Shown: positions 30,920-40,935, counted from the stretch's first letter. The stretch is 64,000 bases of DNA from Pseudotabrizicola sp. (GCF_030656345.1 NZ_JAUSNR010000010.1:62001-126000); one strand, 5' to 3'. Program-made: numbers and translations. The notes: generated by a model not told the origin, from the letters alone.

Positions 30920-31732
30920 ATGCCCTTCAGCAAGACCCCCGAAATCGTAGACAGCCACTGCCACCTCGACTTTCCTGATTTTGAGGGCGAGCTGAATCAG
31001 GTCATCGCCCGCGCCCGTATCGCAGGCGTCACCCGTCTGGTCACCATCTGCACCCGGCTGCGCAACGAACCGACCGTGCGCGCGATTGCCGAGGCACACC
31101 CTGCGGTGTTCTACGCCGCCGGCACCCATCCGATGAGCGCGGCGGAAGAGCCGATGGCCACGGTCGATCAGCTGGTGGCACTGGCGCAGCACCCGAAATT
31201 TGTGGGCATCGGCGAGACGGGCTTAGATTACCACTACACCGCCGAAACCAAGCCCGCGCAGCAGGAAAGCCTGCGCCTGCACATCACCGCCGCACAGGAA
31301 ACCGGGCTGCCGCTGATTATCCATGCGCGCGGGGCGGATGAGGATATGGCGGCGATCCTGACCGAAACCTTTCGTGTGCGGCCCTATTCCTGCGTGATGC
31401 ACTGCTTTTCCAGCAGTGCGGAGCTGGCAAAAGCCGCGCTGGATCTGGGGTTTTACCTCTCGATGTCGGGCATCGCCGCCTTTCCGCGCAGCGAGGATCT
31501 GCGCAAGATTTTCGCGGCCGCCCCGGTGGACCGTATCCTGCTGGAAACCGACAGCCCCTATCTGGCCCCGCCGCCGCATCGCGGGCGGCGCAACGAACCG
31601 GCCTACACCGCCTATACCGCCAGGGTCGGGGCCGGTCTGTTTGGCCTGACCGAGGCAGAGTTTGCCGCGCAGACCACCGCGAACTTCGACCGGCTGTTCA
31701 CCCGCGCCCGTCTGCCGGACCAAGCGGCATGA
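30920..31732 (+). CDS. tatD: TatD family metal-dependent deoxyribonuclease
   Basis: A 270-aa TIM-barrel hydrolase: VDSHCHLDFPDF (HxH metal ligands), VGIGETGLDYHY (bridging Glu), LPLIIHARGADEDM (His), CVMHCFSSS (His) and LLETDSPYLAPPPHRGRRNEP (Asp). The family has 3'-5' exonuclease or DNase activity linked to repair. It overlaps the next gene by ATGA. Confidence 0.94.
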   Translation: MPFSKTPEIVDSHCHLDFPDFEGELNQVIARARIAGVTRLVTICTRLRNEPTVRAIAEAHPAVFYAAGTHPMSAAEEPMATVDQLVALAQHPKFVGIGETGLDYHYTAETKPAQQESLRLHITAAQETGLPLIIHARGADEDMAAILTETFRVRPYSCVMHCFSSSAELAKAALDLGFYLSMSGIAAFPRSEDLRKIFAAAPVDRILLETDSPYLAPPPHRGRRNEPAYTAYTARVGAGLFGLTEAEFAAQTTANFDRLFTRARLPDQAA

Positions 31733-32544
31733 CCGACCGCCTGCGCTTTACCATTCTGGGCTGCGGCTCGTCTGGCGGGGTTCCGCGCCTTGGGGTGCAG
31801 GCCCCGGACTGGGGGGCCTGTGATCCGGCCAACCCGAAAAACCGCCGGACCCGCTGTTCGATGCTGGTGGAACGCATCGGAACCGCGGGCACAACACGGG
31901 TGCTGATCGACACCTCGCCCGACATGCACGCGCAACTGCTGGCAGCGGGGGTGGGCGTGCTGGACGCCGTGGTCTTCACCCATGCCCATGCCGACCACAC
32001 CCATGGCATCGATGATCTGCGGCAAGTGGTGTTCAACACCGGCCGCCGCCTGCCGGTCTGGGCCGATGGGCCAACGCAGGATGCGCTGATCTCGCGCTTT
32101 GGCTATGCCTTTGTGCAGCCCGCTGGCAGCCCCTATCCGCCGATCCTCGACGTGCATGGCATCACCGATGACACGCCCTTTACGGTTCCCGGCGCGGGTG
32201 GCGATCTGACCTTCACCCCGTTTCTGTGCGAACATGGCAGCATGGATGCCCAAGGCTTTCGCATCGGCGCGCTGGCCTATCTGCCCGACGCGGTGGCGAT
32301 CCCTGAAAGGCACTGGCCACTGCTGAGCGACCTTCAGGTCTGGGTGGTCGACGCCTTGCGCCGCAAGCCGCACCCGACCCATGCCCATCTGGCCCTGACG
32401 CTGGACTGGATCGCCCGCGCGCAACCCGCACGCGCGGTGCTGACCAATATGCACAACGATCTGGATTACGTGACCCTGCAGGACGAGCTGCCCCCCCACA
32501 TCCGCCCCGCCTTCGACGGTATGGTGATCGAGATCGCAGCATGA
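31729..32544 (+). CDS. MBL-fold metallohydrolase (PhnP-like)
   Basis: A 271-aa protein with the GSSGGVPRLG N-terminal strand typical of PhnP-like enzymes and the metal motif THAHADHTHGIDD. Further ligands are likely in LCEHGSMDAQGF and in THAHL. PhnP is a cyclic-phosphodiesterase, but no phosphonate genes are nearby, so the substrate is unknown; a phosphodiesterase is the best guess. It is coupled to tatD by ATGA, and its own stop overlaps the ATG of a vestigial ORF. Confidence 0.88.
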   Translation: MTDRLRFTILGCGSSGGVPRLGVQAPDWGACDPANPKNRRTRCSMLVERIGTAGTTRVLIDTSPDMHAQLLAAGVGVLDAVVFTHAHADHTHGIDDLRQVVFNTGRRLPVWADGPTQDALISRFGYAFVQPAGSPYPPILDVHGITDDTPFTVPGAGGDLTFTPFLCEHGSMDAQGFRIGALAYLPDAVAIPERHWPLLSDLQVWVVDALRRKPHPTHAHLALTLDWIARAQPARAVLTNMHNDLDYVTLQDELPPHIRPAFDGMVIEIAA

Positions 32545-32600
32545 GTGCGCTGCTCGATGTGATCCTGCCGGCCTTCATGACGATCAGGATCACAACATGA
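32541..32600 (+). pseudogene. Vestigial duplicate of the AEC transporter gene start (19 codons)
   Basis: The frame MSALLDVILPAF... is open for 19 codons. Its first 12 residues match 9 of 12 of the real AEC transporter start MTALLDVIVPVF 56 bp downstream, with many silent differences. It begins with an ATGA overlap on the MBL gene stop and ends with an ATGA overlap on the AEC start. It may be the remnant of a tandem paralogue deleted internally, or a short coupling ORF that keeps ribosomes moving to the AEC gene. Confidence 0.7.
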
Positions 32601-33535
32601 CCGCTCTTCTGGATGTCATCGTCCCGGTTTTCCTTGTGATCGGCTTTGGCTACGCCGCCGCGCGCTTTGGGCTGTTTTCCGACTCGGCGGTCGACGGGTT
32701 GATGCGCTTTGCGCAGAATTTCGCGGTGCCTTGCCTGCTGTTCCGCTCTATCGCCACGCTGGATCTGTCGGGGGCCTATAACACCGGCTTGCTGGTGTCG
32801 TTCTATGTCGGCGCGTTCAGCGGCTTTGCCCTGTGCTTTGCCGGTGCCCGCTGGCTGTTCAAGCGACCCCTGACCGATTCCGTCGCCATCGGCTTTGCCG
32901 GGCTGTTTTCCAACTCGCTGCTGCTGGGCCTGCCGATCACCGAGCGTGCTTACGGTGTCGCGGCGCTGCAGGGCAACTTCGCCATCATCTCGATCCACTC
33001 ACCCATGCTCTATGGCTTTGGCATCGGGCTGATGGAATGGGCCCGCTCGCGCGGGATGGGCATGTCGGCGGCGGCCCTGTCGCGCCAGATCGGGCAGGCG
33101 GTGTTCTCGCAACCGCTGGTCATCGGCATCACGCTGGGGTTCATCGTCAACCTCAGCGGACTGCCGCTACCGGGTGCGTTCTGGTCCGGCGTCGATCTGA
33201 TGACCCGCGCCGCCATTCCCGCCGCGCTGTTCGGTCTGGGCGGCGTTCTGTTCCGCTATAAGCCCGAGGGCGACAAGGCGACCATCGCCATGGTCTGCGC
33301 CGCATCGCTGATCGTGCATCCGGGGGTGACATGGGTGCTTGGCACGCAGGTGTTTGCCCTCGACACCGCCAGCCTGCGTTCGGCGGTGGTGACGGCGGCG
33401 ATGGCCCCCGGCGTCAACGCCTATCTGTTCGCGCATATGTATGGCGTGGGCAAGCGTGTGAACGCCTCGGCGGTGCTGATCGCCACCGCGCTGTCGATCG
33501 GCTCGGTCTGGATGTGGCTGGCGATCCTGCCCTGA
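32597..33535 (+). CDS. AEC family transporter (auxin efflux carrier type)
   Basis: A 312-aa membrane protein with about ten helices. It starts MTALLDVIVPVFLVIGFGYAAARFGLFS and includes VDGLMRFAQNFAVPCLLFRSIA, NSLLLGLPITERAYG and the C-terminal MAPGVNAYLFAHMYG; together these fit the AEC/membrane-transport-protein family. Substrates in bacteria include malate and other organic acids; none can be assigned. It is the last gene of the forward run that starts with the SPOR lipoprotein. Confidence 0.88.
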   Translation: MTALLDVIVPVFLVIGFGYAAARFGLFSDSAVDGLMRFAQNFAVPCLLFRSIATLDLSGAYNTGLLVSFYVGAFSGFALCFAGARWLFKRPLTDSVAIGFAGLFSNSLLLGLPITERAYGVAALQGNFAIISIHSPMLYGFGIGLMEWARSRGMGMSAAALSRQIGQAVFSQPLVIGITLGFIVNLSGLPLPGAFWSGVDLMTRAAIPAALFGLGGVLFRYKPEGDKATIAMVCAASLIVHPGVTWVLGTQVFALDTASLRSAVVTAAMAPGVNAYLFAHMYGVGKRVNASAVLIATALSIGSVWMWLAILP

Positions 33536-33557
33536 CAGGCACGGATTGCCCGTGCCC

Positions 33558-34511
33558 CTACTGCGGCGTCACACCACGCAGCCGTTCCGACCGCCGCCGC
33601 AACACTTCCAGCGTGGCCAGCATCCCGATGGAGATCACCACCAGGATCGTCGCCACCGACAGGATCGCCGGGCTGATCTGTTCGCGGATACCGTTCCACA
33701 TCTGGCGCGGAATGGTCTGCTGGTCATGGGCGGCCACGAACAGCACCACCACCACCTCGTCGAACGAGGTGACAAAGGCGAACAGCGCGCCGGAAATCAC
33801 GCCGGGCAGGATCAGCGGCATCGTGACCTTGAAAAACGTGGTCGCAGGCGGCGCGCCAAGGCTGGCCGCCGCCCGGTTCAACGACTGGTCAAAGCCGATC
33901 AGCGTCGCTGTCACGGTGATGATCACAAAGGGAATTCCCAGCGTGGCATGGGCCAGCACCACGCCGGTATAGCTGCTGGTCAGCCGCCCGCAGTACTGCG
34001 ACAGCCCGGTCCAGCCGATCAGCGCGCAAGGTGAGGAGTAGAAAAAGAACAGCCCGGTCGCCGTGATGATGATCGGCACGATCATCGGCGAGATCAGGAT
34101 CGCCATGATCAGCCGCCGGTTCGGCATTTCCGGCCGCGACAGGCCAAGGGCTGCAATGGTGCCCAGCACCGTGGCCACGATGGTCGCGAAAAACCCGATG
34201 ATCACCGAGTTCTTCGCTGCCCGAACCCAGGCACTTTCGCGCCAGACCTGCCCCCACCACGCCGCATCGCGCGGCACGTCATTGGGGATCGAGGGCTGGG
34301 TCAGCAGCAGATCATACCAGCGCAAGCTGTACCCCGCAGGATCAAAGGCCAGCATCTTTTCGGTAAAGGTAAAATACGGCTCGGCGTTGAACGACAGCGG
34401 CATGATGATCAGGATCGGCGCGATCAGGAACAGAAAGATCAGCGCGCAGATCACCAGCCGTGTGTAATGCCAGACCCGTTCCAGCGGGGATGCGTAGATG
34501 GGAAGTGCCAT
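33558..34511 (-). CDS. ABC transporter permease, PotC-like
   Basis: A 317-aa inner-membrane permease with about six helices. The EAA-like loop is NRAAASLGAPPATTFFKVTMPLILPGVISGALFAF. It belongs to the binding-protein-dependent family used for spermidine/putrescine and related cations. There is an insert at about 60-90, before the first core helix pair. It is the last gene of the four-gene transporter operon, 5 bp after the first permease gene. Confidence 0.9.
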   Translation of the reverse strand: MALPIYASPLERVWHYTRLVICALIFLFLIAPILIIMPLSFNAEPYFTFTEKMLAFDPAGYSLRWYDLLLTQPSIPNDVPRDAAWWGQVWRESAWVRAAKNSVIIGFFATIVATVLGTIAALGLSRPEMPNRRLIMAILISPMIVPIIITATGLFFFYSSPCALIGWTGLSQYCGRLTSSYTGVVLAHATLGIPFVIITVTATLIGFDQSLNRAAASLGAPPATTFFKVTMPLILPGVISGALFAFVTSFDEVVVVLFVAAHDQQTIPRQMWNGIREQISPAILSVATILVVISIGMLATLEVLRRRSERLRGVTPQ

Positions 34512-34516
34512 ATCGT

Positions 34517-35779
34517 TTACCCCAGCTTCAGGTTGTCAATGCCGACCAGCCGGTCGTAGATCCAGTACAGCACCAGCACCGCGCCCAGGAGCAGCGCCGC
34601 AAGCGCCGAGGCCAGTGACCAGTTCAGACTGCTTTGCATATGAAAGGCGATCAGGTTGGAGATCAGCTGCCCGCTCGCCCCGCCGACCAGCGCGGGCGTG
34701 ATGTAATAGCCCACCGCCAGAATGAAGACGAGCAGCGACCCGGCCCCCACCCCCGGCAGGGTTTGCGGCAGATAAACCCGGCGGAACGCAGTCCAGCTGG
34801 TGGCCCCCAGCGACCGTGCGGCGCGCACATAGGTCGGCGGGATCGGGCGCATCACCGAATACAGCGGCAGGATCATGAACGGCAGCAGGATATGCGTCAT
34901 CGCAATGATCGTGCCCATCTGGTTGTAGATCATCTGGATGCGACCATCATCGCTGATGATCCCCAGCGCCACCATCGTGTTGTTCACAACACCCTGTTGC
35001 TGCAACAGCACCATCCAGCTGGTGGTCCGCACCAGAAGCGAGGTCCAGAACGGCAGCAGCACCAGTATCATCAACAGGTTGGACCATTTCATCGGCAACG
35101 TCGCCAGCAGATGCGCAATCGGAAAGCCCAAGAGGAAACAGGTGAAGGTGATCAGCCCGGCCAGCAGAAAGGTTTTGACGAACAGGCTGACATAGATCTG
35201 CCGGTCTTCGGGCATCGGCACGATCTTGCCGTTCACATCGCGGGTCATGTCGAGTGCTGCAAGAAAGAAGTTCGCGCTATAGGCATCCGACACCTGCCGC
35301 ATGGTGCCCCACAGATTGAGGTCGGCCCATTTGGCATCTGCCTCCAGCAGCGCCTCGCGGTACGGCGGCTCGAACCGGGCGGCCCCCCGCGCGGTTGAGG
35401 TGAACAGCGACCGGGTGCCCGACATCTCGTAATTCACCCGGGTGCCGACCACGCCCACAGACCGCGCGGCGGCGGCGTCTTTCAGATCCAGCGCAAGCGC
35501 CTCAAACGCGATGTCGTCCGGCGCGGTGCCGGGCGGGTTTTCGACGAACCATGCCGTGGTGCGCGGCATGTTGGCGGAAAACCCGTCATTATAGACCGCC
35601 TGATGCATCAGCTGCCCGATGGGAATGATGAAGGTGATCACGATGAACGCCAGCAGTGGCAGCACCAGCAGAAAAGCGCGGCGCCGGGCACGCTGTTGCG
35701 CGGTGGCCAGCGCCGATTTCAGCGGGCGGCCGTCGCTGGTGGTCAGCAGACCCCCGGCAGGTACAGAAATATCAGCCAT
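34517..35779 (-). CDS. ABC transporter permease, PotB-like
   Basis: A 420-aa permease starting MADISVPAGGLLTTSDGRP, with GAGGGGG-type Shine-Dalgarno just upstream; the frame is open to 35818. The EAA loop is YVRAARSLGATSWTAFRRVYLPQTLPG. It has an unusually large periplasmic loop (about residues 70-205) between helices 1 and 2, compared with about 285 aa for E. coli PotB. With the PotC-like partner it forms the membrane channel. Confidence 0.9.
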   Translation of the reverse strand: MADISVPAGGLLTTSDGRPLKSALATAQQRARRRAFLLVLPLLAFIVITFIIPIGQLMHQAVYNDGFSANMPRTTAWFVENPPGTAPDDIAFEALALDLKDAAAARSVGVVGTRVNYEMSGTRSLFTSTARGAARFEPPYREALLEADAKWADLNLWGTMRQVSDAYSANFFLAALDMTRDVNGKIVPMPEDRQIYVSLFVKTFLLAGLITFTCFLLGFPIAHLLATLPMKWSNLLMILVLLPFWTSLLVRTTSWMVLLQQQGVVNNTMVALGIISDDGRIQMIYNQMGTIIAMTHILLPFMILPLYSVMRPIPPTYVRAARSLGATSWTAFRRVYLPQTLPGVGAGSLLVFILAVGYYITPALVGGASGQLISNLIAFHMQSSLNWSLASALAALLLGAVLVLYWIYDRLVGIDNLKLG

Positions 35780-35836
35780 CAACAGCCCCCTCGTGCAACG
35801 AACCGGGGCGGCGGTCACCCGCCGCCCCGTATCAGA

Positions 35837-36913
35837 TCAGTTTGACGTCAGCCAAGCGTTGAACCGCTCGTTCAGCTCGGTGTCGCGGTCGACCCAGAAC
35901 TCATACGAAGACGGCAGCGCATTGGCGAGGTTGGCGGCAGAGGTGGGCATGTTCGGGCCCATTTCGGTCTTGCCATCCATGAACAACCCGACCAGCGGGC
36001 CGGAAGAAACGCGCGCCGGACCATAGGCGATCCACTTGGCCTGATCGGCCAGTGCCTGCGTCGTGGTCGCATAGGTCAGGAACTGCAGGGCCGCTTCCAT
36101 GTTCGGCGCGCCTTTGGGAATGGCGTAGCCGTCATATTCATAGACCTGCCCGTCGAACACCTGCACAAAGGGTTTGCCTTCGGTCACGGCAGCCGAGAAG
36201 AAGCGGCCATTGTAGCCGGTGGTCATCACCACTTCGCCATCAGCCAGCAGCTGCGGCGGTTGCGCGCCGGCCTCCCACCAGATCATGTCGCCCTTGATGG
36301 TGCCCAGCTTGGCAAAGGCCCGCTCCACACCTTCCGGCGTTTCCAGCAGGGCATAAACCTCATCGGCAGGCACGCCATCTGCCATCAGCGCCATTTCAAG
36401 GTTGACCTTGGCACCTTTGCGCATGCCGCGTTTGCCCGGATAGGTGGCGGTATCAAAGAAATCCGCAATCGTGGTCGGCGGGTTTTCGGGGAACTTGGAC
36501 CCGTCATAGGCAAAATTGGTCGAGAACACGATTGTGGCGACGAAGCAATCGGTCACAGCACCCGGCAGAAAGTCATCCATCGCCGGGGTGCCATCGATGC
36601 CCGGGGCCAGAATGGCCGGGTCCAGCACTTCCAGCAGACCTTCGTCGCACATGCGCACGGCATCGGCATATTCCACATCGACCACGTCGATGGTGACGTT
36701 GCCGGCCTCTACCTGTGCCTTGATCGGGGCGGCCGGGTTGTCGGCATCGACGTTGATCACGGTGATGCCGGTTTCGGCGGTGAAGGGCTTGTGATAGGCT
36801 TCGATCTGGCTGGTGGCATAAGCGCCGCCCCAGGACATGACAGCGATTTCCTGCGCCGAAGCGGCAAGGCCAAAGCCGGACAGGGCCGTGCTGAGTACGA
36901 GAAGTTTCTTCAT
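35837..36913 (-). CDS. Periplasmic substrate-binding protein, PotD-like
   Basis: A 358-aa protein. Start ATG at 36913 behind GGGAG; signal peptide MKKLLVLSTALSGFGLAASA. The mature part begins QEIAVMSWGGAYATSQIEAYHKPF, typical of the bacterial extracellular solute-binding family 1/8 that includes PotD. DVVDVEYADAVRMCDEGLLEVLD and TYPGKRGMRKGAKVNLEMALMADGV support this. A polyamine or similar amine ligand is likely but not provable. Confidence 0.9.
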   Translation of the reverse strand: MKKLLVLSTALSGFGLAASAQEIAVMSWGGAYATSQIEAYHKPFTAETGITVINVDADNPAAPIKAQVEAGNVTIDVVDVEYADAVRMCDEGLLEVLDPAILAPGIDGTPAMDDFLPGAVTDCFVATIVFSTNFAYDGSKFPENPPTTIADFFDTATYPGKRGMRKGAKVNLEMALMADGVPADEVYALLETPEGVERAFAKLGTIKGDMIWWEAGAQPPQLLADGEVVMTTGYNGRFFSAAVTEGKPFVQVFDGQVYEYDGYAIPKGAPNMEAALQFLTYATTTQALADQAKWIAYGPARVSSGPLVGLFMDGKTEMGPNMPTSAANLANALPSSYEFWVDRDTELNERFNAWLTSN

Positions 36914-36986
36914 TGGCAGTCTCCCAAATTGGTTGTCGGTGGTTTTTTGGCCATGTCGCGGCCCTCCCCTTATGCCGGGGATGTCG

Positions 36987-38087
36987 TCAGACCGGGTCCA
37001 GCGCGCGGGCATCCTGCGGATGCCAGCCGACCTTGATCTGTTGCCCGGGGGTCAGACGGGTCTGCCCTTGGGTATTGCGGCATTTCATCACGAAATCATC
37101 CGATCCGGCAACCCGCAACCGCGTGCGCAGGATGTCGCCCATATAGATGACCTCCAGCACTTCGGCCCCGATCATATGGGCACCCTCTGGCATCATGTCG
37201 GTCTTGAACTCCACCCGTTCCGGGCGGATCGACACCATGGTCGCCTGCCCTTTTTGTGTGACGTTCACGGGGGTTGCGTCAATAAGTTCACCCGTCGCCA
37301 GCCGCACCAGCGCCTTGTCGCCCGACAGCTGTTCCAGCGTGCCGGGCAGCTTGTTGTTTTCCCCGATGAAGCCCGCGACAAAGCTGTTGTCAGGGCGTTC
37401 ATACAGATCGGCAGGCGGGGCCAGCTGCTGGATGCGGCCATCGTTGAACACGGCGATCCGGTCGCTCATCGTCAGCGCCTCACCCTGATCATGGGTGACA
37501 TAGACCACGGTGATGCCAAGGCTTTCATGCAGATGCTTGATTTCAAACTGCATATGCTCGCGCAGCTGTTTGTCCAGTGCGCCCAGCGGTTCATCCATCA
37601 AGACCAGCTTGGGATCAAACACCAACGCGCGGGCAAGGGCGATCCGCTGTTGCTGCCCGCCCGACAGTTGCGCCGGGCGGCGGTTGGCAAACGCCCCCAT
37701 CTGCACCATGTCCAGCGCGCGCTGCACCTTGGCGTCGCGGTCCGATTTGCCCATCCCGCGCACTTCCAGCGGAAAGGCCAGATTCTCGCCCACCGTCATA
37801 TGCGGGAACAGCGCGTAATTCTGGAACACCATGCCGATGCCACGCTTGTGCGGTGGCACGGCGTTGATATTGGTGCCATCCAGCCGGATCTCGCCATTGG
37901 TGGCGGTCTCGAATCCGGCCAGCATCATCAGACAGGTGGTCTTGCCCGACCCTGACGGCCCGAGCATGGTCAGAAACTCGCCCTTGGCGATGTCGAGGTT
38001 CAGATCTTTGACGACAAGGCTCACCCCGTCATAACTTTTTTGCACCCGGTCAAAGGCAACAAATGCGTCCCTGTGGCTTTCGCTCAC
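36987..38087 (-). CDS. ABC transporter ATP-binding protein, PotA-like
   Basis: A 366-aa protein. I prefer the GTG start at 38087 (VSESHRDAFVAFDRVQKSYDG) behind GGAG; an ATG at 38162 is also in frame but has no ribosome site. Walker A GPSGSGKTTCLMML, signature LSGGQQQRIALARAL, Walker B LVLMDEPLGALD, switch His in VYVTHDQGEA, and a C-terminal TOBE-like domain. It powers the four-gene importer and is transcribed first. Confidence 0.92.
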   Translation of the reverse strand: MSESHRDAFVAFDRVQKSYDGVSLVVKDLNLDIAKGEFLTMLGPSGSGKTTCLMMLAGFETATNGEIRLDGTNINAVPPHKRGIGMVFQNYALFPHMTVGENLAFPLEVRGMGKSDRDAKVQRALDMVQMGAFANRRPAQLSGGQQQRIALARALVFDPKLVLMDEPLGALDKQLREHMQFEIKHLHESLGITVVYVTHDQGEALTMSDRIAVFNDGRIQQLAPPADLYERPDNSFVAGFIGENNKLPGTLEQLSGDKALVRLATGELIDATPVNVTQKGQATMVSIRPERVEFKTDMMPEGAHMIGAEVLEVIYMGDILRTRLRVAGSDDFVMKCRNTQGQTRLTPGQQIKVGWHPQDARALDPV

Positions 38088-38315
38088 CGCGCTGGTCTCC
38101 CCATGTGGTCCGGCAGATTTTCTGCACTCGTTATGCTGACTAAAGCCAAAGCCGCCCCGCATTGCAACCGGCTTGTCACTTTTTCAGGCATCTCACAGGA
38201 CATGCGGGAAAATCAGTCATATTGCGCCGCATTCGCCGACTCTTGCGGCAGTTGGCAGGCAGATCGCGGGCCATTTGCCCGCCAGATCATCAGCCGTGCA
38301 GGCGCGGGAGACCCC

Positions 38316-38350
38316 AAAAGCCAAAAGGCACCCGGATCAGGGGTGCCTTT
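38316..38350 (-). terminator. Rho-independent terminator after tRNA-Leu(GAG)
   Basis: Perfect 10-bp stem AAAGGCACCC (38324-38333) with GGGTGCCTTT (38341-38350), loop GGATCAG, followed on the minus strand by TTTTGGCTTTT. It lies 17 bp after the tRNA 3' end. Confidence 0.88.
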
Positions 38351-38367
38351 GGAGATTTGCCAGGACG

Positions 38368-38454
38368 TGGTGCGGATGAAAAGACTCGAACTTTCACTCC
38401 GATTAAAGAACAGCGACCTCAACGCTGCGCGTCTACCAATTCCGCCACATCCGC
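38368..38454 (-). tRNA. tRNA-Leu (anticodon GAG)
   Basis: On the minus strand the acceptor GCGGATG pairs with CATCCGC, then A and encoded CCA. The D-arm is TGGCGGAATTGGTAGACGC. The anticodon arm CAGCG-TTGAGGT-CGCTG gives anticodon GAG, reading CUC/CUU. A class II long variable arm and GTTCGAGTC T-loop follow; 87 nt. Confidence 0.95.
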
Positions 38455-38563
38455 AGACACGACCTGGATGGCGGGCTTTTACCGAAGCCGCGCGACGAAG
38501 GGAAGGGGGATTTTACGCCCCTCCCCCGCTTTTAACAGACCCTGCGGTCAGGGGGCCTTCCGG

Positions 38564-40036
38564 TCAGTTGCCCAGCAGCAGGAACGGCAGCCGGGCGGCC
38601 GACATCACCACCCGCGCGCCTGCGGTGCCCGTCTCGGGGGCGGCATCGGTGTTGGCAACCACGGGCGCTGCCGGGGCCGCATCCGGCACCAGCGCAAACT
38701 GTGGCAGGCCCGCAGGCACCGCCGGGGCCAGATCGCCCGCGCGCCCCGCCGCCGTATAGGCGGCCTTGCGGATCACCGCCCCCCGGTCGCCGCCAAGGCC
38801 CGGCGCAAACACCGCCTGCCCCTGCCCGATCGCGGTCAGCCCCATGTCATACCAGTCCAGCGCCAGTTCTGGCCGCACCGTGGCACCAAAGCCCTGACTC
38901 AGGTGATGGCCCAGCAACTCGGCATAGCCCGCCTCACCCATCGCGGTCAGCAACAGCGCCGATCCGACCGCCACATCCATCGCGTCGGTGGTGTACCCTA
39001 CCCCAAGGCAGACCTTGGCCGTGCCCGACAGTTGCGCAGGCGACATGCCTGATCCCATGATGAAGCCCTTGACCCCGGTCAGCACCTCATCGCGGGTTTT
39101 CATCGACAGGCTGGCCACATGTTCGGCCATCACCGGGGCGAACCCGGCGCATTGCTGGGAAATCTGCGCCGGTGTAAAGCCCGCCACCTTGCCCGCCAGC
39201 TCTTCGCCGGTGGCCATGGCATAGGTGCGCGCCAGACAGAACTGCTCACCCAAGGCGAATGTCGGGTCAGTCATGCTGGCTTCGGTCACATAACCGCCGT
39301 TGGTGTTGGTCATCAGGCTGATCTTGTTGCACTGGCTGGCGAGCGACACCTGCGCCGTGCCCGAGCCCATGAAGCTGGGCAGCGACGGCGCAGCGGCCAT
39401 GGTGGCCGGTGCCTCTGGCATCAGCGACGGCAGCGCAGGCGCTGCCGCCATCACCTCTGCCGGGGCGGCGGGCGTGACCAGGACCGGCATCGGCGGGGCC
39501 ATGGGGGCCACCGGCACCGACGGGGCCGCGACCATTGCCGGCGGAATCCCCGCCATTTCGTCGCGCTGCATCAGCAGCAGGCCCTTCATCCCCATCGGAT
39601 GGGTCGCGGCGGCCTGCGCCACCACCGGCCCGCCCGCAATGGCGCGGTGATAGGCGCTGATCAGCACCGTGCGTTCATAGTCGGTCAGCTGCCCGGTGGG
39701 CGGATAGCCCAGCGTGGCCTGATAGCTGGAAATCGCGCTGCGGCTGCGTGGCCCGATGGCCCCGTCCGGCGTGCCGACCGGATAGCCGAAATGGTTCAGC
39801 GCCGTCTGCACTTCGCGGTTCGACTCGCGCTGCGCGCTGGAAATACCGGGTGATTTGGTCGACCGCCGCTGCGTGACAACGCGGCGTTTGTTCTGGTCAT
39901 TGGCAATGGCGTGCCCGATGATGCCGCCGATCAGCGCCCCGGCAATGGCATCGCCCGCGTCGGCCTGAACCGGGTCTGCTGGCGTAAGACCAAGCCCCGC
40001 AATGATCCCGGCTGTTGCAATTGCTTTCAACTTCAT
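38564..40036 (-). CDS. Secreted protein with glycine-zipper and peptidoglycan-binding domain
   Basis: A 490-aa protein, ATG at 40036 behind GAGGAG. It has a signal peptide ([24 protein letters not shown]), then a glycine-zipper segment [24 protein letters not shown]-like module follows at about 80-135 ([43 protein letters not shown]). A Pro/Ala/Met-rich linker runs to about 230. The C-terminal half has three or four cysteines and no family I recognise. Probably periplasmic and wall-associated. It is divergent from lipB. Confidence 0.82.
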   Translation of the reverse strand: MKLKAIATAGIIAGLGLTPADPVQADAGDAIAGALIGGIIGHAIANDQNKRRVVTQRRSTKSPGISSAQRESNREVQTALNHFGYPVGTPDGAIGPRSRSAISSYQATLGYPPTGQLTDYERTVLISAYHRAIAGGPVVAQAAATHPMGMKGLLLMQRDEMAGIPPAMVAAPSVPVAPMAPPMPVLVTPAAPAEVMAAAPALPSLMPEAPATMAAAPSLPSFMGSGTAQVSLASQCNKISLMTNTNGGYVTEASMTDPTFALGEQFCLARTYAMATGEELAGKVAGFTPAQISQQCAGFAPVMAEHVASLSMKTRDEVLTGVKGFIMGSGMSPAQLSGTAKVCLGVGYTTDAMDVAVGSALLLTAMGEAGYAELLGHHLSQGFGATVRPELALDWYDMGLTAIGQGQAVFAPGLGGDRGAVIRKAAYTAAGRAGDLAPAVPAGLPQFALVPDAAPAAPVVANTDAAPETGTAGARVVMSAARLPFLLLGN

Positions 40037-40136
40037 CACATCTCTCCTCAAATGGCAGACTCAATCTGAATTGGGCAAAAGGCTATCACGATTGCGCGAT
40101 ATGCCTAGTCCTGTTTTCCTTACCGAAAGGCCTCCC

Positions 40137-40829
40137 ATGCCCGAATGGCAGCATTTTTCCGGACTTTCGCCCTATCCGGAGACCCTCGCGGCCATGGAAG
40201 CGCGGGCTGAGGCCATCGCACGCGGTGACGCGCCCGAGGCGATCTGGCTGCTGGAACACCCGCCGCTTTACACCGCGGGCACCAGCGCGCGGGACGCCGA
40301 CCTGACCGATCCGGGCCGTTTCCCGGTGCATGCGGTGGGGCGTGGCGGGCAATACACCTATCACGGGCCGGGGCAGCGGGTGGTCTATGTGATGCTGGAT
40401 GTGGGGCTTCGTGGCCGCGATGTGCGCTGCTTTGTGCGGAGCCTGGAAAACTGGGTGATCGCCGCCCTGGCCGAGTTCAACGTGAGCGGAGAGGTGCGGC
40501 CCGGCCGCGTCGGCGTCTGGGTGCCGCGCCCTGAAAGGCAGGGCCCGGATGGCAGCGTGGCCGAAGATAAGATCGCCGCCATCGGCGTCAAACTGCGGCG
40601 CTGGGTCAGCTTTCACGGCATTTCCATCAATGTGGAACCCGATCTTGCGCATTTCTCCGGCATCATCCCCTGCGGCATCCGCGATTCCGGGGTGACCAGC
40701 CTTGTCGATCTTGGCCTGCCGGTCACGCTGGACGATCTGGACGTGGCGCTGAAATCCACCTTCCCCCGGTTTTTCCCCGATGGCGGGATGCAGCCGGACG
40801 GGAAGGCAGCGCCAGCCTGTAGCCGCTGA
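40137..40829 (+). CDS. lipB: Octanoyl-[acyl carrier protein]:protein octanoyltransferase
   Basis: A 230-aa protein starting [23 protein letters not shown] at 40137 with AAAGG 8 bp upstream; an in-frame ATG at 40101 is less likely. LipB motifs: [32 protein letters not shown] (HGPGQ signature), [17 protein letters not shown] (catalytic Lys) and [15 protein letters not shown] (catalytic Cys). It transfers octanoate from ACP to lipoyl domains of dehydrogenase E2 and GcvH proteins. Confidence 0.94.
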   Translation: MPEWQHFSGLSPYPETLAAMEARAEAIARGDAPEAIWLLEHPPLYTAGTSARDADLTDPGRFPVHAVGRGGQYTYHGPGQRVVYVMLDVGLRGRDVRCFVRSLENWVIAALAEFNVSGEVRPGRVGVWVPRPERQGPDGSVAEDKIAAIGVKLRRWVSFHGISINVEPDLAHFSGIIPCGIRDSGVTSLVDLGLPVTLDDLDVALKSTFPRFFPDGGMQPDGKAAPACSR

Positions 40830-40935
40830 GCGGGGCAGACCGGGGAGCAAAGGTTAATTATTCCTTAACAGAAAAAACCAAGCCCTTGATTTCAAACACC
40901 CGAAACACCCTTCCCCCCGTGTTACGCGCCTGCCC

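Noticed and set aside
40854..40869. Perfect CtrA-like site TTAA-N7-TTAAC
   Set aside because: It lies between the convergent ends of lipB and urtE where no promoter is expected, so chance is the likeliest explanation.
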